Of a stretch of DNA of 64,000 nt, positions 51,251-61,351 are shown in pieces. Position numbers and translations under genes: made by a program. The DNA lies in NCBI GenBank assembly GCA_963790575.1, contig CAWBPD010000021.1:1-64000 (forward strand), read 5' to 3'. Position 1 is the stretch's first letter; every line of letters starts with the position of its first letter. Origin of the DNA: CAVTSA01 sp963790575. Lineage in GTDB: Bacteria > Chloroflexota > Dormibacteria > Dormibacterales > Dormibacteraceae. Under the pieces are notes generated by a model. That model had not been told where the DNA came from. It saw only the letters and a program-made list of their open reading frames with translations, and did no database searches.

Positions 51251-53298
51251 AGCCGTGCCGCGGCGCGTAGATGCGCCGCAGTCGCCAGCAGCACGATGTC
51301 GTCGTCGAGCTCGCCGCCGGCGCGCGAGATCGGCGTCGCCGCGCAGCCGCGCGGTCATCTCCTCCAGCGCCAGCGGCGCCAGGTATTCGGCCAGGCGCGG
51401 CCAGTTCGAGCGGTTCGCGGTGCTCTGACGGCGGGCCCGCCTCGAGCCAGCCGTCGGTGCAGAGGACCAGCGTGTCGCCCTCGGCGAAGTCGCGTCGTGG
51501 CGCTGCACCTTGGCGTCGTGCAGGGCGCCGAGCACGGTGCCGCCGCCGAGCAGGCGGGCGCCGCCGTGGCGCACGTGGATCGGCCGGCGGGTGCCCGGCG
51601 CTCGCCACCGTCAGCGTCCAGCCGCTCGGCGTCCTGGCGCAGCCGCACCAGCACCGCGGTGGCGAAGTCGTTCAGGCTGGTGCCCTCGAGCAGCAGCTCG
51701 TTGACCCGCGCGAGCACCTCCTCCGGCTCGTCGACCTCGCGGGTCAGCCCGCGCACCGCGTGGCGCACGGCCACCGAGACGCCGGCCGCCGCCGAGCCCT
51801 TGCCGGCGACGTCGCCGACCAGCACCCAGCAGCCGTCCTCGGTCGGCAGCACGTCGTAGAGGTCGCCGCCGATCTCGATCCCCCGCCCCGCCGCCTCGAA
51901 GACGACCGAGGACTCGAGGCCCCGCACCCGCGCCGGCCGCGGCGGGCGCAGGCCGCGCTGCAGGTTGCGGGCGATCGCGTCGCGCTCCTGGTAGAGGCGG
52001 GCGTTGTCGAGGGCCAGCGCCGCGCGGTCGCCGAGCTCGCCGAGGAACTCGAGGTCCTCCGGCTCATAGCGGACGTCCGCCTGCGCGTGCAGGAAGGAGA
52101 TCGCGCCGATCTTGCCGGCCGCGGGCGATCAGCGCCGACCACCGCGGCCGATTCGTAGCCGGTGTCGTCGATCAGTTCCTCGTGCCTCTCGGTCTGCGCG
52201 TAGGTCTTGATCACCTCGGGCGGCCAGGTCGTGGAAGATCATCGGCCGGTCGCCGCGCAGGACCTGGGCGACGGGATGCGTCGCCGTCGGGATCGAGCGG
52301 GGCTTCGCGACGGAGCGCTTCGAGCCTCTCGGCCGCGCCGGGGATCGCCGAGGCGGCGACCGAGTCGCCGATCCGCCCGTCCTCGCGGATGAAGTCGATG
52401 ATGCAGACCTCGGCCAGCTCGGGGACCGCTTTGGCGACGATGTTGCGCGCCGTCTCGGTCGGGTCGAGCGAGGCGTCGAGATCGCGGGTCGCGTCGATCA
52501 GGAACTCGCGGGCGCGCCGCCGCCGCCGCTCTTCGGTGATGTCGCGGGCGATCACCGAGGCGCCGTAGAGGCCCGCCGCCTGGCTGCCGATCGGCGAGAT
52601 CGTCAGCGCCACGTCGATCACCACGCCGTCCTTGCACCGGCGCCGCGTCTCGTAGGTGTCGAGTCGCCTCGCCGCGGCGCACGGTGGCGAGGATCTTCTC
52701 CACGTCGTCTTTCAGCTCGTCCGGGATCAGAAAGGAGACGTGCTGGCCGACCGCTTCCTCGGCGCTGTAGCCGTAGAGCCGTTCGGCGGCCGGGTTCCAG
52801 GTGGTGACGATCCCCTCCAGGTCTTTCGAGAGCACCGCGTCGCGGGTGCCGGCGACGACCTGCTCCATGTGGGCGCGGGTGCGCTCCAGCGCCTGGCCGG
52901 TGGCTGACGTCGCGGGCGAAGACGGTCGGCCCAGCGCCGGCCTCGGCCGCCCGCACGATCGTCAGCTCGGCCCGGAACTCGGTGCCGTCGCCGCGCCGCG
53001 CCGGCATCTCGATCCGCCGCCCGAGCAGCTCGTCGGCCGGCGGGCGGCGTCGCCTTCGCCGCCGGAGAGGCAGTAGCGGACCTCGTCGCGCAGCTCCGCC
53101 GGGACGATCAGCTCGACCAGGTCAGCGGCCGACCGCGTCGGCCTCGGCGACCCCGAAGAGCTCCTCGGCGGCGGCGCTGAACTCGACCACCCGCTCCTCG
53201 GCGTCGAGCACCAGCACCGCGTCGAGCACGGAGCTCACCAGGTTCGCCCGGGCGCGATCCCCGGCTGCCTCCCCGACCGACTGCTGGACCGAGTTCAC
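51247..53298 (-). CDS. PAS-PAS-GAF-SpoIIE phosphatase (RsbU/RsbP-like, frameshifted)
   Basis: GTG 53298 starts MNSVQQSVGEAAGDRARANL. PAS 1: SSVLDAVLVLDAEERVVEFS and AAAEELFGVAE. PAS 2: DAVLSKDLEGIVTTWNPAAE, RLYGYSAEEAVGQHVSFLIP. GAF: DATRDLDASLDPTETARNIV to IGAISFLHAQADVRYEPEDL. PP2C/SpoIIE: IARNLQRGLRP, FEAAGRGIEIGGDLYDVLP, VGDVAGKGSAAAGVSVAVRH (metal Asp in GDLYD and GDVAGKG) and a final LDDDIVLLA. It would dephosphorylate a STAS antagonist in response to redox, light or ligand signals. Several base insertions occur. It is soluble, without TM segments. Confidence 0.85.
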
Positions 53299-53339
53299 CA
53301 GGCAAAGCTAGCGCCCTGCGGCGCTGCTAGCTTCGATCG

Positions 53340-53821
53340 ATGGACAAGGTCAACATCGGTAACCCCGAGTTCAGCTGGGACGAGACCGATCCCGAGGGCT
53401 TCCGCGCCGGGCATGGCCCGGCTCGGCAACGCTGCTCGGAGCGCAGGAGACCGGGATCACGCGTCTACGAGCTGCCTCCCGGCCAGGCGGTCTGCCCCTA
53501 CCACTACGAGATGCGGCGAGGAGGAGTGGCTGCTGGTCCTCAGCGGTAACCCCACCTTGCGCACGCCGGCGGGCGAGGAGCGGCTCGGGCCCTGGGACGT
53601 CGCCTGCTTCCCGCGCGGCGCCCGAGGGCGCCCACGGGATCCGCAACGAGACCGAGCAGCACGCCCGCGTCCTGATGTTCTCGAGCGTGGTCGTGCCCAC
53701 CGCGACCGTCTATCCGGACTCCGACAAGGTCGGGATCTGGACCGGCGACCCGGAGACCGACGTGGTCGTCCGCCGCTCCTCGAAGGTCGGCTACTACGAC
53801 GGCGAGGTCGCGAACGATTAG
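53340..53821 (+). CDS. cupin-domain protein (frameshifted)
   Basis: About 157 residues. MDKVNIGNPEFSWDETDPEG opens it. The cupin barrel reads VYELPPGQAVCPYHYE, then EEEWLLVLSGNPTLRTPAGE with the first metal motif (H-x-H/E) and ERLGPWDVACFPRGPEGAHG with the second (G..h), then NETEQHARVLMFSSVVVPTA and KVGIWTGDPE. Metal ligands H, E and H are plausible, so it may bind a metal or sugar-nucleotide-like ligand. Three base changes lie near 53415, 53460 and 53620. It is divergent from the SpoIIE-type gene across 41 bases. Function unknown. Confidence 0.78.
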
Positions 53822-53849
53822 TTTTCGCGCCCCCGTTCGTCCCACTCAT

Positions 53850-55313
53850 ATGACCGACACCACCGACCGAAAACCGCTGGCTCGCCCTCTACGTCCTCTG
53901 CGCGGGGATGCTGATGATCGTCCTCGACGGGACGATCGTGAACGTCGCCCTGCCCTCGATCCAGGAAGACCTCGGCTTCTCGCAGGCGAACCTGGCCTGG
54001 GTCGTCAACGCCTACCTGATCCCCTTCGGCGGCCTGCTGCTGCTCGCCGGCCGGCTCGGTGACCTGCTCGGCCAGCGCCGCGTCTTCCTCGTCGGGCTCG
54101 CGATCTTCACGGTCGCCTCCGCGCTCTGCGCCGCCTCGCCCGACCAGGGCGTGCTGATCGGCGCCCGCTTCATCCAGGGGATCGGCGGGGCGCTCGCCTC
54201 GGCGGTGATCCTGGCGATGATCGTGCGGATGTTCCCGAGCCGCGCCGAGCAGGCGAAAGCGATCGGCGTCTACGGCTTCGTCGCCTCGGCCGGCGGCTCG
54301 ATCGGCCTGCTGCTCGGCGGCGTCCTCACCCAGGCGATCTCCTGGCACTTCATCTTCGTCATCAACCTGCCGATCGGGCGTGCTGGTCGGCTGGCTGGCG
54401 CTGCGCCTGGTCGACAACCCCGAGGGCCTCGGGCTGAAGGAGGGCGCCGACTTCCCCGGCGCCGCCCTGGTCACCGTCGGCGCTGATGCTCGGCGTCTTC
54501 ACGATCCTGCAGATCACCGAATGGGGCTGGGTCGACCCGCGCACGATCGGCGGCCTGGTGATCTCGCCGCGCGCTGCTGCGTCGCCTTCGTCCGCCGCCA
54601 GGGCCGGATCGCCAACCCGCTGATGCCGCTGCGCCTGTTCAGCTCGCGCAACGTCGTCGGCGCCAACACGGTGCAGGCGCTGCTGGTCGCCGGGATGTTC
54701 GGGATGTTCTTCCTCGGCGCCCTCTACCTGCAGAAGGTGCTCGACTACAGCGCCCTCGAGGTCGGGCTCGCCTTCCTGCCGACCACGATGGTGATGGGCG
54801 GCCTCTCGCTCGGCTTCTCGGAAAAGCTGCTCATGCGCTTCGGGCCGCGGAACATCCTCATCCCCGGCTTCGTCATGGTGACGATCGCGCTGCTGCTCTT
54901 CGCCCGCACGCCGGTCGACGGCAACTACCTGACCGACCTGCTGCCGCCGTTCCTGCTGATCGGGATCGGGATCGGCACCTCGTTCCCGGGGATCATGACC
55001 CTGGCGATGTCGGGGGCGACGCCGGAGGACGCCGGGCTCGCCTCGGGCCTGGTCAACACCTCGATGCAGGTCGGCGGCGCGGTCGGCCTGGCGGTGCTGG
55101 CGACGCTCTCCACCGAGCGCACCGAAAAGCTCGAAGCCGCCGGCCACTCGGCCGCCTCGGCGCTGAACTCCGGCTACCACCTCGCCTACCTGGTCGGGCC
55201 GGGCCTGGCGTTCGCCTCGGTGCTGATCGCGGTCTTCGTCCTGAAGCAGCCCGAGCGAGCGGCCGGGGAAGCGCACGGCGAGCGCCAGACGAGACTGCGG
55301 CATTCGAGGCTAG
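53850..55313 (+). CDS. MFS drug transporter, EmrB/QacA (DHA2) family (frameshifted)
   Basis: Fourteen-TM type. MTDTTDRK, then MLMIVLDGTIVNVALPSIQE (the D-x-T-I-V-N-V-A-L-P signature of DHA2), ANLAWVVNAYLIPFGGLLLL, AGRLGDLLGQRRVFLVGLAI, GARFIQGIGGALASAVILAM, GGSIGLLLGGVLTQAISWHF and late helices TPEDAGLASGLVNTSMQVGG. Breaks are near 53880, 54380, 54485 and 54570. The end is uncertain because no stop is met in the last frame before the next gene; TAG 55311 in another frame is the most likely end. It exports hydrophobic compounds using the proton gradient. Confidence 0.85.
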
Positions 55314-55391
55314 CGCGAGAATCCGCGCTCCGACGGGCTTCATCGGCCGAGGCGCCTACGCGGTCCGATGCCCTCGGTCGAAATTGCGGGG

Positions 55392-56475
55392 ATGAGCCCT
55401 CACCGAGCAGATCACCCAGGCCCGCGCCGCCTTCGCCGAAGCGCCCGACGAGCGGGCCCGGATGGGCCGCATCTCCGGCGTCCTCTGGATGTGCGCGGCG
55501 ACGGTCGGCATCGTCGACGTCTTCCTGCCCGGGTCCCGGCACGCCTCGACGCCGCTGGTGCTGGCGGTCGCGGGCGGCGATCTTCCTCTACGGCCTCGGC
55601 CAGCGTCACCGGCTGGATCGCCTGGGAGAGGGCCTCGATGAACGCGCTCGCGCTCGGCATGGTGGCGACGATCCCGGTCGCCGGGTTGACGATCTACCTC
55701 ACCGGCGGCTCGGTCTCCTTCATCGAACCGCTGCTCGTCTGCTCGCTCCTCTACGCCGCCTTCTTCTTCCCCGAGCGCTGGGCCTGGCCGCTGGCGATCG
55801 AGCTGATCCTGGTCGCCGGGGCGCCGCTGCTCTACGACCCCGACGCGATCGGCAACGCCTTCCTGCCCCGCTACCTCGGCCTCGCGACCGGCTTCCTCGC
55901 CGCCACCTGGGTGATGGTCGGCCTGAAGAAGCGGCTGGTCGCCGCCGAGGTGCGCCAGCGCGACTTCGCCCACCGCGACCCGCTTGACCGGGGTCGGCAA
56001 CCGCCGTCACTTCGACGCGACGATGAAGGAAGAGCTGGGGAAGCGCTCGCGGCCGTTCGGCGGTCGCGACCTCGACCCCAGCCCGCTGGCGCTGCTGATC
56101 CTCGACCTCGACGACTTCAAGGGGGTCAACGACCGCCACGGCCACCAGGTCGGCGACGCCGTGCTGCAGGCAGCGACCGCCCGCGCCCTCTCGGTGCTGC
56201 GCTCGAACGACACCCTGGCCCGGATCGGCGGCGACGAGTTCGCGATCATCGCCCCCGGTGCCCACGGCGACGGCGTCGCGCGGCTGGCCGAGTCGATCCG
56301 CGAGGCTGTGGCTGCGGGCGCCCCGGCGGAGGGCCTGCCGGCGCCGAGCACCTCGGTCGGCTGGGCGGTCTTCCCCGACGACGGGCAGGACTTCGAGACG
56401 CTGATGCGCTCCGCCGACGACCGCATGCTGCGGATCAAGCGCAACGATCCGCGCCAGGAGCCGCTGGCGCTCTAG
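55392..56475 (+). CDS. membrane diguanylate cyclase (GGDEF)
   Basis: ATG 55392 followed by one inserted C gives MSLTEQITQARAAFAEA. Five or six TM helices (residues about 30-185, for example VLWMCAATVGIVDVFLPG and LLVCSLLYAAFFFPERW) form a sensory membrane domain. The GGDEF domain follows: DPLTGVGNRRHFD, ILDLDDFKGVNDRHGHQVGD, and RIGGDEFAIIAPG as the intact active site, then MRSADDRMLRIKR. It should make c-di-GMP and would oppose the EAL protein at 26-28 kb. The I-site RxxD is not evident. Two base breaks lie near 55580 and 55985. A MerR-DICT gene follows on the same strand. Confidence 0.87.
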
Positions 56476-56550
56476 CCCCACTGCTCGAAACGTTGCGAAG
56501 CATCTCCTGACTGACGGGTCGGTCGGCCGGGTAGGAGAATCTGAGCGACG

Positions 56551-57410
56551 ATGACCAGAAATCTCGACATCGAGTCCAGATACGCCGAGGACGCCGCCCT
56601 CTCGATCGGCGACGTGGTCGCCGCGACCGGCGTCGGCGAGGCGACCCTGCGGGCCTGGGAGCGCCGCTTCGGCTTCCCCACGCCGCGGCGCGAGCCCTCC
56701 GGCCACCGTCGCTACAGCCGCGGCGACATCGAACAGATCCGCTCGGTCGTGCGCGAGCGCAAACGCGGCCTCTCGCTGGCGGTGGCGATCGACCGGGTCA
56801 CGGCCGAGCCGAGCGGCCCGCCGTCGCTGTTCGCGCCGCTGCGCGAGCGCCGCCCCGACCTGCTGCCGGTGCGCATCCCCAAGCGCGCGGCTGGCGCGCC
56901 TCTCCCGCGCGGTCGAGGAGGAGAGCGCCGCCCGGGCCGAGCGGGCGCTGGTGATCGGCGCCTTCCAGCGGCCTGAGTTCTACCGGGCGAGCGAGCAGCG
57001 CTGGCGCCGCCTTGCCCGCGGTGCCGGGGTGGCCTTCGTGCTCGCCTCCTTCGAGGAGGCACGGGCGCCCGCCGACGGCCCGGTCGAGGTGCCGATCTCC
57101 GCCGGCCGAGCCGATCGCCGACGAGTGGGCCGTGGTCTGCCTCGCTCCCGGTTACTCGGCCTGCCTGATCGGCTGGGAAACCGTCGGCACCGCCGGCCGG
57201 CCGGACGCCGAGCGGGCCTTCGAGACGCTGCTCTCGGTCGAGCCGGCCGTGGTCCGCGACGTGGCCGGGGCCGCCGTCTCGATCGCCACCGCGGGCGAAC
57301 CGGAGGTCGCCGAGCGGGCCCGCGCCTACCTCGACCGCATCCCCGACGCGAGCCACCGCTCGCAGCTGCGCCTCGCCGGCGCGATCACCGCCCGCGCCTT
57401 CGCCGGCTAG
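56551..57410 (+). CDS. MerR-type regulator with DICT sensory domain
   Basis: The MerR HTH lies at residues about 15-85: LSIGDVVAATGVGEATLRAW, then ERRFGFPTPRREPSGHRRYS. The DICT domain follows (residues about 125-270): ALVIGAFQRPEFYRASEQRW, VAFVLASFEE, EWAVVCLAPGYSACLIGWET and a terminal helix. DICT was named for its presence in diguanylate cyclases and two-component systems, and here it sits next to a GGDEF gene, so the pair may share an input. Two base breaks are near 56895 and 57110. About 285 residues. It probably activates or represses genes on a light, redox or small-molecule cue. Confidence 0.82.
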
Positions 57411-57415
57411 TCCGT

Positions 57416-57766
57416 CTAGTCGTTCATCGAGGCGGAGACGAGCACGCCGAGCATCTGGGTCACCCGGCAGACGAGCAGGCGCTCCTCGTCGATCTCGACC
57501 CAGACCCCGGCGCTGGCCGGGAAGACGACGTGGTCGCCCGGTGAGACCGGCATCTCGACCCCGGCGCCCGCCCACCAGTCGAGCCCCGGCCCGACGGCGA
57601 GCACGATCCCCTGTTCCGGCGGCGGCTCATGGGTGCCGGGCGGGACGACCAGCCCTGACCGTCGGACCCGGTCCTGGTCGAGCTCCTTGATCACGATCTG
57701 GTCGAAGAGCGGCCGCAGCTGGTGGCGGACCGACTCGATCGGGTCGGGTACTCGCGAAGACGCCAT
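57416..57766 (-). CDS. GroES-like co-chaperonin, orphan
   Basis: A protein of 116 residues with the Cpn10 pattern: LRPLFDQIVIKELDQDRVRR, SGLVVPPGTHEPPPEQGIVL and AVGPGLDWWAG, then SPGDHVVFPASAGVWVEIDE. A mobile loop equivalent (RRSGLVVPPGTHEPP) is present, but the sequence between strands and the C-terminal 15 residues differ from standard GroES. No groEL lies beside it. It could be a second co-chaperonin or a Cpn10-fold protein with a different partner. The frame is clean. Confidence 0.75.
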   Translation of the reverse strand: MASSRVPDPIESVRHQLRPLFDQIVIKELDQDRVRRSGLVVPPGTHEPPPEQGIVLAVGPGLDWWAGAGVEMPVSPGDHVVFPASAGVWVEIDEERLLVCRVTQMLGVLVSASMND

Positions 57767-57782
57767 CGCCTAAGTTTGCCGG

Positions 57783-59711
57783 ATGTCGACTCCGGCCACG
57801 CGGTCCGCCCGCAACCAGCTCGGCATGGCGGCGCTCGCGCTCGGCGCGCTCGGCGTCGTCTTCGGCGACATCGGCACCAGCCCGCTCTACGCGCTGCAGA
57901 CCGTCTTCTCCGCCGACCACGGCGCGGTGCACGCCGACCGGAGCGGACGTCTACGGCGTGATCTCGCTGGTCTTCTGGTCGATCACGCTGATCGTCTCGA
58001 TCAAGTACGTCGTCTTCATCATGCGCGCCGACAACGAGGGCGAGGGCGGCATCATGGCGCTGATCGCGCTGGCGCAGCGCTCGGCGAGCGACGCGGCGCG
58101 GCAGTCCGGCGTCGCTGATCGTCCTCGGCATCTTCGGCGCCGCGCTGTTCTACGGCGACGGGATGATCACGCCGGCGATCTCGGTGCTCTCGCGCGGTCG
58201 AGGGGCTGAAGGTCGCGGCGCCCGGCCTCGAGCCGCTGGTCGTGCCGATCGCGCTCGGCGTGCTCACGGTCCTGTTCTCCATCCAGCGCTTCGGCACCGG
58301 CGCGTCGGGCAGCTGTTCGGCCCGGTGATGGTGCGTGTGGTTCGCCGTCATCGCCGCTCGCCGGGCTGCGTCCAGGTCGTCCACACCCCGGCGATCCTCC
58401 AGGCGCTCTCGCCGCTCTACGGCGTCGAGTTCTTCGTCGACGCACCGGCCGATCGCCTTCATCGCGCTCGGCGCGGTCGTGCTCGCGGTCACCGGCGCCG
58501 AGGCGCTCTACGCCGACATGGGCCACTTCGGCCGGCCGCCGATCCGCCGCGCCTGGTTCTTCGTCGTCTTCCCGGCGCTGACCCTCAACTACCTCGGCCA
58601 GGGCGCGCTGATCCTGGCGATCCCGGCGCGATCGCGAACCCGTTCTTCCTGCTGATCCCGCACTGGGCCGCGGTGCCGATGGTGGTGCTGGCGACGGTGG
58701 CCACGGTGATCGCCTCGCAGGCGGTGATCTCCGGCGCGTTCTCGGTGACCCGGCAGGCGATGCAGCTCGGCTTCCTGCCGCGCGCTGCACGATCCGCCAC
58801 ACCTCCGACGCCGAGATCGGCCAGGTCTACCTGCCCGCGGTCAACTGGCTCCTGCTTCGTCGCCGTGGTCGCGCTGGTGCTCGGCTTCGGCTCCTCGACC
58901 GCGCTCGGCGTCCGCCTACGGCATCGCGGTCACCGGCACGATGGCCGTCGACACGATCCTGTTCCTCGTCGTCGCCCGGCAGCTGTGGCACAAGCCGCGG
59001 CTGGCTGGTCGTGCTCGGCGCGGCCGTCTTCTTCACCGTCGACCTCGCCTTCTTCGGCGCCAACCTGACCAAGATCGAGCACGGCGGCTGGTTCCCGCTC
59101 TCGGTCGGCGCGCCTGATCTTCATCGTGCTCAGGACCTGGCGGCGCGGCACCAAGGAAATCCGCGAATCGCGGGTCGAGGCGGAGGGCTCGCTGCAGGCC
59201 TTCGTCGACGACCTGCACGCCGCCGACCCGCCGCCGCCGCGGGTCCCGGGGACGGCGGTCTACCTCAACGCGCGCCGCGAGACGACGCCGCTCGCCCTGC
59301 ACGCGAGCCTCGAGCACGCCCACGCCCTGCACGAGTCGATCGTGATCATCTCGATCGAAACGACGCGCACGCCCTACGTCGACGAAGCGGACCACCTGGT
59401 GGTCGACAGCCTCGGCTACGAGGACGACGGCATCTCCCACCTGACCGCCAAGGTCGGCTTCCAGGAAGCGATCAAGGTGCCGCACCTCTTCGCCCTCGCC
59501 TGCACCAAAGGGCTGGAGGGCAACGCGCGCGAGGAGGACGCCGTCTACATCCTCTCCCAGATGACGCTGCGCCCCGATTGCCGGGCCGGGGATGAAGCTC
59601 TGGCGCAAGCGCCTCTACGTCGCCCTCGCCCGCAACTCGGTCAGCGCGGCCGACTACTTCCACCTGCCGGCGGACCGCACCGTCACCCTGGGCTCGACGA
59701 TCGACCTCTAG
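57783..59711 (+). CDS. kup: Kup-family low-affinity potassium transporter (frameshifted)
   Basis: K+/H+ symporter with 12 TM helices and a C-terminal cytoplasmic domain. MAALALGALGVVFGDIGTSP and LYALQTVF are the Kup signature. Further blocks are SITLIVSIKYVVFIMRADNE, GEGGIMALIALAQR, GAALFYGDGMITPAISVLS, YADMGHFGRPPIRRAWF and NYLGQGALIL, then VPGTAVYLNARRETTPLALH in the soluble domain and a C-terminus SAADYFHLPADRTVTLGSTI. Around a dozen single-base insertions fall between 57945 and 59600. Reconstructed length about 630 residues, normal for Kup. Confidence 0.88.
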
Positions 59712-59724
59712 GCCCCGGCCCAAC

Positions 59725-59763
59725 CCCTGTCCTTTGTCACCCTGTGGGTTACAAAGGACAGGG
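59725..59763. terminator. 13-bp perfect palindrome between convergent genes
   Basis: CCCTGTCCTTTGT (59725-59737) pairs exactly with ACAAAGGACAGGG (59751-59763) around a 13-base loop. It lies between the kup stop and the minus-strand stop of the next gene, so it can act as a bidirectional terminator, though no T run follows. A partial copy of the arm (ccctgtc) recurs at 59765-59771. Its build resembles the palindrome inside dnaE2. Confidence 0.6.
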
Positions 59764-59771
59764 ACCCTGTC

Positions 59772-60329
59772 TCAGAACTGTGCCGGCGGGGCGAACTTGT
59801 AGAAGAACGGGCCCATGCCGCCCTCTTTGACGATGCCGAAGACGATGTCGAGCATCGCCTCCTGTTTGCTCGCGTTGGTCAGCGGGCCGGCGCAGATCGG
59901 GTCGAAGCCGGCGTCGCGGTGCAGGGTCTCGACCGTCTCGCGGGCCTCCTCGTCGCCGCACCAGATGTCCCCGGGAGGAGTGGAGGCGCCGGCGACCTGG
60001 CCGTAGAGGGCGGCGAAGTTGATGTTCCAGGCCTTCGCCGTCGGGCCGCCGGTGACCGACTTGATGTACTCGGCGTTGGAGGCGTGGCCGGCGGGCGGGG
60101 TCGCGCCGCCGTAGAGGTTGGTGGCGTCAATCGCGGTCTTCCCCTCCAGGCCGGTGACCGCTCCGAGCGCCGCCTCGACCGAGTCGCCCGGCACCGCGAC
60201 CAGGACCACCTCGGCGTCACCGACATCGCCGCCCTCGTGGCCGAGCCGCGTCACCTCGTGCCCGGCCTTCTCCCACAGGTCGGCGAGCCCGCCGCCGATT
60301 TTCCCTCTTCCGATCGTCGCGATCTTCAT
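59772..60329 (-). CDS. NADPH-dependent F420 reductase-like Rossmann protein
   Basis: A protein of 185 residues: MKIATIGRGKIGGGLADLWE (dinucleotide loop GxGxxG), EVVLVAVPGDSVEAAL, KTAIDATNLYGGATPP, WNINFAALYGQVAG and a terminal helix KEGGMGPFFYKFAPPAQF. The family includes F420H2:NADP oxidoreductases and 6-phosphogluconate-like small reductases; without the F420-binding residues being verifiable, the name is tentative. AAAGGA at about nine bases before ATG 60329 supports the start. The frame is clean. Divergent from the GDSL gene. Confidence 0.75.
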   Translation of the reverse strand: MKIATIGRGKIGGGLADLWEKAGHEVTRLGHEGGDVGDAEVVLVAVPGDSVEAALGAVTGLEGKTAIDATNLYGGATPPAGHASNAEYIKSVTGGPTAKAWNINFAALYGQVAGASTPPGDIWCGDEEARETVETLHRDAGFDPICAGPLTNASKQEAMLDIVFGIVKEGGMGPFFYKFAPPAQF

Positions 60330-60457
60330 CTTCTTGTCCTTTCGGGGTTTAGAAACAAATGATTCTGAGCAATATTGAGCGCAGGGAGATTCACCAGAAG
60401 GCAGGGAGACAGACGGGCCCCGCCAGGGGTCCACCGTGCAATGGGAAGGAGCAGTTC

Positions 60458-61327
60458 ATGCATGTATCCACCAGGACCAGGCGCGTGCCGCGGGGGCGGG
60501 CGTTCGCACTGGTCGTGGCCGTGATGGCGCTTTTCGGCGTCGTCGCCGCGGCAGACGCGGGCGCGGTCACCTACACCGCGCTCGGCGATTCCTACGCCGC
60601 CGGGCCACTCATCCCCAACCAATCGTTGAATCCGCTCGGCTGTTTCCGGTCGGACCACAACTACGCGCACCTGGCCGCCTCGGCGAAAGGGCTGACCCTC
60701 ACCGACGTCAGCTGCAGCGGCGCGACGACCAACGACATGACCGAAGCGCAGAACGTCGAACCGGGGCCGAACCCGCCCCAGTTCAACGGGCTGAACGCGA
60801 GCACCGGCGTGGTGTCGCTGACGATCGGCGGCAACGACATCGGCTTCACGGAAATCATCGAGAACTGCATCACCTACAACCCGTTCTCGACCCCGTGCAA
60901 GGACCAGTACGACCCGGGCGGCCACGACCAGCTGGCCGAACGGATCGCCGCCGACGCGCCGAAGGTGGCGGCGGTGCTCCAGGGCATCCACGCCCGTTCG
61001 CCGAAAGCACGGGTGTTCGTCGTCAACTACCCGCAGATCCTGCCGACCGGCAGCGGCTGCTGGCCGACGATGCCGCTCGGCTTCGGCGATGTGCCGTACC
61101 TGCGGGCGACCGAGGAACGGCTCAACTCGATGCTGGCGACGCAGGCCGCCGCCAACAACGCGACGATCGTCAACTGGTACGCGGCGAGCGCCGGCCATGA
61201 CGCCTGCAAGTCGAGCGGGACGCGCTGGGTTGAACCGTTGATCCCGGGTGAACTCGCGTTCCCGGTCCATCCCAACAAAGCCGGGATGGCCGGGGGCGCG
61301 GTCGCGCTGGAGGCAGCGATCGGCTAG
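60458..61327 (+). CDS. secreted SGNH/GDSL hydrolase (esterase/lipase)
   Basis: ATG 60458 follows GGAAGGA. The signal peptide runs MHVSTRTRRVPRGRAFALVV to AADAGA (basic n-region, hydrophobic core and AxA site, cleavage about residue 36). The SGNH blocks are GDSYAAG (block I Ser), the Gly of block II in VSCSGATTN, GGNDIGF (block III Asn) and HPNKAG (block V His). The usual Asp three residues before the block V His is replaced (FPVHPN), implying a Ser-His dyad as in Streptomyces esterases. Three or so cysteine pairs (CF, CS, CITYNPFSTPC, CW, DAC) suggest disulfides. 289 residues, extracellular. Confidence 0.9.
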   Translation: MHVSTRTRRVPRGRAFALVVAVMALFGVVAAADAGAVTYTALGDSYAAGPLIPNQSLNPLGCFRSDHNYAHLAASAKGLTLTDVSCSGATTNDMTEAQNVEPGPNPPQFNGLNASTGVVSLTIGGNDIGFTEIIENCITYNPFSTPCKDQYDPGGHDQLAERIAADAPKVAAVLQGIHARSPKARVFVVNYPQILPTGSGCWPTMPLGFGDVPYLRATEERLNSMLATQAAANNATIVNWYAASAGHDACKSSGTRWVEPLIPGELAFPVHPNKAGMAGGAVALEAAIG

Positions 61328-61351
61328 GCGCATGGGGCGCGCACGGCGAGC

